A DNA stretch of 51,381 nt from NCBI RefSeq assembly GCF_000269865.1, contig NZ_AKKV01000043.1, forward strand, positions 1-51,381, written 5' to 3'. A model generated the notes under the pieces. It was not told the origin of the DNA and did no database searches. It saw only the letters and a list, made by a program, of their open reading frames with translations. Of the stretch, positions 50,299-51,381 are shown one piece after another. Origin of the DNA: Fictibacillus macauensis ZFHKF-1 (GTDB taxonomy: Bacteria > Bacillota > Bacilli > Bacillales > Fictibacillaceae). The position numbers and the translations under genes are program-made. How positions within the stretch are numbered: position 1 is the stretch's first letter; each line of letters starts with the position of its first letter.

Positions 50299-50365
50299 TG
50301 TTTTATGTGAAATAAATCAAGATAAGGTATACTATAGGGGCTAATTTCATATTAAAGGAGTTCCT

Positions 50366-50887
50366 ATGTTAAAAATATTTTCAACTCAACTACATGGCAT
50401 CTTTCAAACCATTGCGGAAAAAAATGAATTCGCCATTGAAGATAGTGCGCGTATGATGGCGCAAACGATTTTGTCACACGGTCATATTTACGTGTATGGA
50501 CGTAATGAGTTAGCTTCACTTTCCGCGCACGCTCTCTATAGCAACGAAGCACTTCCTGGCGTCGCGATGCTTCCCGACGATCTTACTACGATTACAGCGA
50601 CCGATACCGTTTTAATCGCCGCTCCAACCAAAGAGGATGAGGAAGCAAATGAACGATTGCGGGCCATTAAAGCAACGTCTAATGCTTATGTGATTTTTCT
50701 AGCTGCCTCAAGCAATCGAGCACTAGAACATACAGGCGTCGATTCCTTCATCCAACTCTTTGCAACGAAAGGCCTTGTCCCGAATGAAGCAGGCGAGCGC
50801 GTCGGTTTACCGACGAGCATGGCCGCACTGTACGCCTATCATGCCCTTCATCTCACTACCCAAGAAATCTTGGAAGAATATGAATAA
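50366..50887 (+). CDS. ywjG: DUF2529 family protein YwjG
   Basis: A 173-residue protein of the DUF2529 family, which looks like a SIS-type sugar-isomerase fold. The N-terminal helix (FSTQLHGIFQTIAEKNEFAIEDSARMMAQ) is followed by HGHIYVYGRNELASLSAHAL and TVLIAAPTKEDEEANERL. The function is unknown. The ATG follows AAAGGAG. It is divergent from spo0F across 140 bases. In B. subtilis the same gene lies between spo0F and pyrG, so pyrG and rpoE are expected beyond the right edge. Confidence 0.88.
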   Translation: MLKIFSTQLHGIFQTIAEKNEFAIEDSARMMAQTILSHGHIYVYGRNELASLSAHALYSNEALPGVAMLPDDLTTITATDTVLIAAPTKEDEEANERLRAIKATSNAYVIFLAASSNRALEHTGVDSFIQLFATKGLVPNEAGERVGLPTSMAALYAYHALHLTTQEILEEYE

Positions 50888-51009
50888 CGTGCAGGATTTT
50901 GTCGGTAATTGACGAATCGTATTAAGGTGCCTAGAAAAATGGCAAACAAACGCCTCTTGCACACCCCTCCATTCAACAACAAACACCAACGACTACACTT
51001 CTTCTAAGA

Positions 51010-51040
51010 GAAGCTGCCGACTTACGGCAGCTTCTTTCTT
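51010..51040. terminator. Terminator downstream of ywjG
   Basis: Perfect 10-bp stem GAAGCTGCCG / CGGCAGCTTC with a five-base loop, then TTTCTT on plus. It lies 120 bases after the ywjG stop, with no gene called in between, and just before repeat array 3. Confidence 0.75.
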
Positions 51041-51089
51041 GCTTGCGCTACAATCCATCGTAGGCATAGGTACGGGAACTGGGGGGGCA

Positions 51090-51289
51090 TGCGCGCGAAT
51101 TGAATGCTCTGGCGCGCGAACGAATCTGGTCTGAGCGCGATTTGGGGGCTCCTGCGCGCGAACGGACCTTGTCTGCGCGCGAATCGGGGGCTCCTGCGCG
51201 CGAACGAACCTGGTCTGCGCGCGAACGATCCCGGTCTGCGCGCGAATCGGGGGCTCCTGCGCGCGAACGAACGCGGTCTGCGCGCGAAT
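51090..51289. repeat. 21-bp tandem repeat array 3 (10 units)
   Basis: Units begin at 51090, 51111, 51132, 51153, 51174, 51195, 51216, 51237, 51258 and 51279, exactly 21 apart, with core TGCGCGCGAA (two units altered: GGCGCGCGAA and TGAGCGCGAT). Spacers again alternate between TCGGGGGCTCC and CGAACCTGGTC types. This is the same family as at 25786-26190, about 25 kb away. Confidence 0.93.
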
Positions 51290-51298
51290 CACTTTTTT

Positions 51299-51381
51299 CG
51301 CGATCATTTCATAGCTTGCACGCTTTTTTTACTCGTTTTTTGGGCGCATTCGCGGGCTTGGCGCTTGATTTGCTCTTTTTT
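51299..51381. repeat. T-rich module following array 3 (cut by window edge)
   Basis: Diverged version of 25931-26054: a short AGC...GCT hairpin, TTTTTTTACTCGTTTTTT, then CGGGCTTGGCGCTTGATTTGCTC. It shows that array and module travel together. It continues past the right edge. Confidence 0.75.

Noticed and set aside
50993-51307. Minus-strand frame of 104 residues across array 3
   Set aside because: Same repeat artefact; the frame shows only RAQT/RAQE heptads and no plausible start.

Overview
The window is a chromosomal segment of a low-to-moderate GC, endospore-forming Firmicute of the family Bacillaceae. The evidence is the gene order ywjG-spo0F-fbaA-tal-murAB-glpX-rho-rpmE-tdk ... prfA-prmC ... 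spoIIR-ywlB-ywlC ... mntP-ywlE-rpiB-ywlG ... glyA ... upp ... atp operon, which is the Bacillus subtilis order read from the far end. Sporulation genes (spo0F, spoIIR, a YhcN-type lipoprotein and a PAS-rich sporulation-type kinase), AGGAGG-type ribosome binding sites and frequent GTG/TTG starts agree with this. I cannot name the species. Most genes lie on the minus strand, so the natural reading direction is from right to left.

Layout, left to right. 1-1235: start of a complex I operon (nuoA-nuoB-nuoC, the last cut by the window edge). 1340-4241: a Rok-like DNA-binding protein, a DUF1722 protein, and three paralogous secreted NlpC/P60-fold proteins that all lack the catalytic Cys and His and are preceded by WalR-type boxes. 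4326-9446: glycerol utilisation genes glpP, glpF, glpK and glpD, with two matched GlpP-type leader terminators and a cre site. 9690-17017: the complete atpZ-I-B-E-F-H-A-G-D-C ATP synthase operon. 17308-21090: a small membrane-anchored protein, upp, the bdbD-bdbC disulfide pair and glyA. 21098-25301: a gluconate module (gntK, gnd and a divergent RpiR-type regulator) and a HAD hydrolase. 25540-26190: an intergenic GC-rich array of exact 21-bp repeats. 26283-28663: ywlG, rpiB, ywlE, mntP. 28836-34213: a four-PAS histidine kinase and a cobalamin-riboswitch-controlled cobalt transporter, cbiMNQO. 34255-36606: ywlC (carrying a dense DnaA-box cluster), ywlB, spoIIR. 36787-42504: a candidate small RNA, a DUF4440 protein, prmC, prfA, a MOSC protein, an unknown protein, CoA-disulfide reductase and a YhcN lipoprotein. 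42702-50887: tdk, type-B rpmE, rho, glpX, murAB, tal, fbaA, spo0F, ywjG. 51010-51381: a third 21-bp repeat array running to the window edge.

Functional themes. Energy metabolism: complex I feeds the proton gradient used by the F1Fo ATPase, while glycerol (glpFKD), gluconate (gntK, gnd, rpiB) and trioses or hexoses (fbaA, glpX, tal) enter central carbon flow. Glycerol and fba regulation carry cre-like sites. Sporulation control: spo0F has a consensus-like sigma-H promoter, and the PAS kinase has a Spo0A box just upstream. The DnaA-box cluster in ywlC may link replication initiation to this oriC-proximal region.

The least explained elements are the 21-bp repeat arrays. There are three arrays with 7, 7 and 10 units of exact period, each followed by a related T-rich module. 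The trio of catalytically dead NlpC/P60 proteins comes next.
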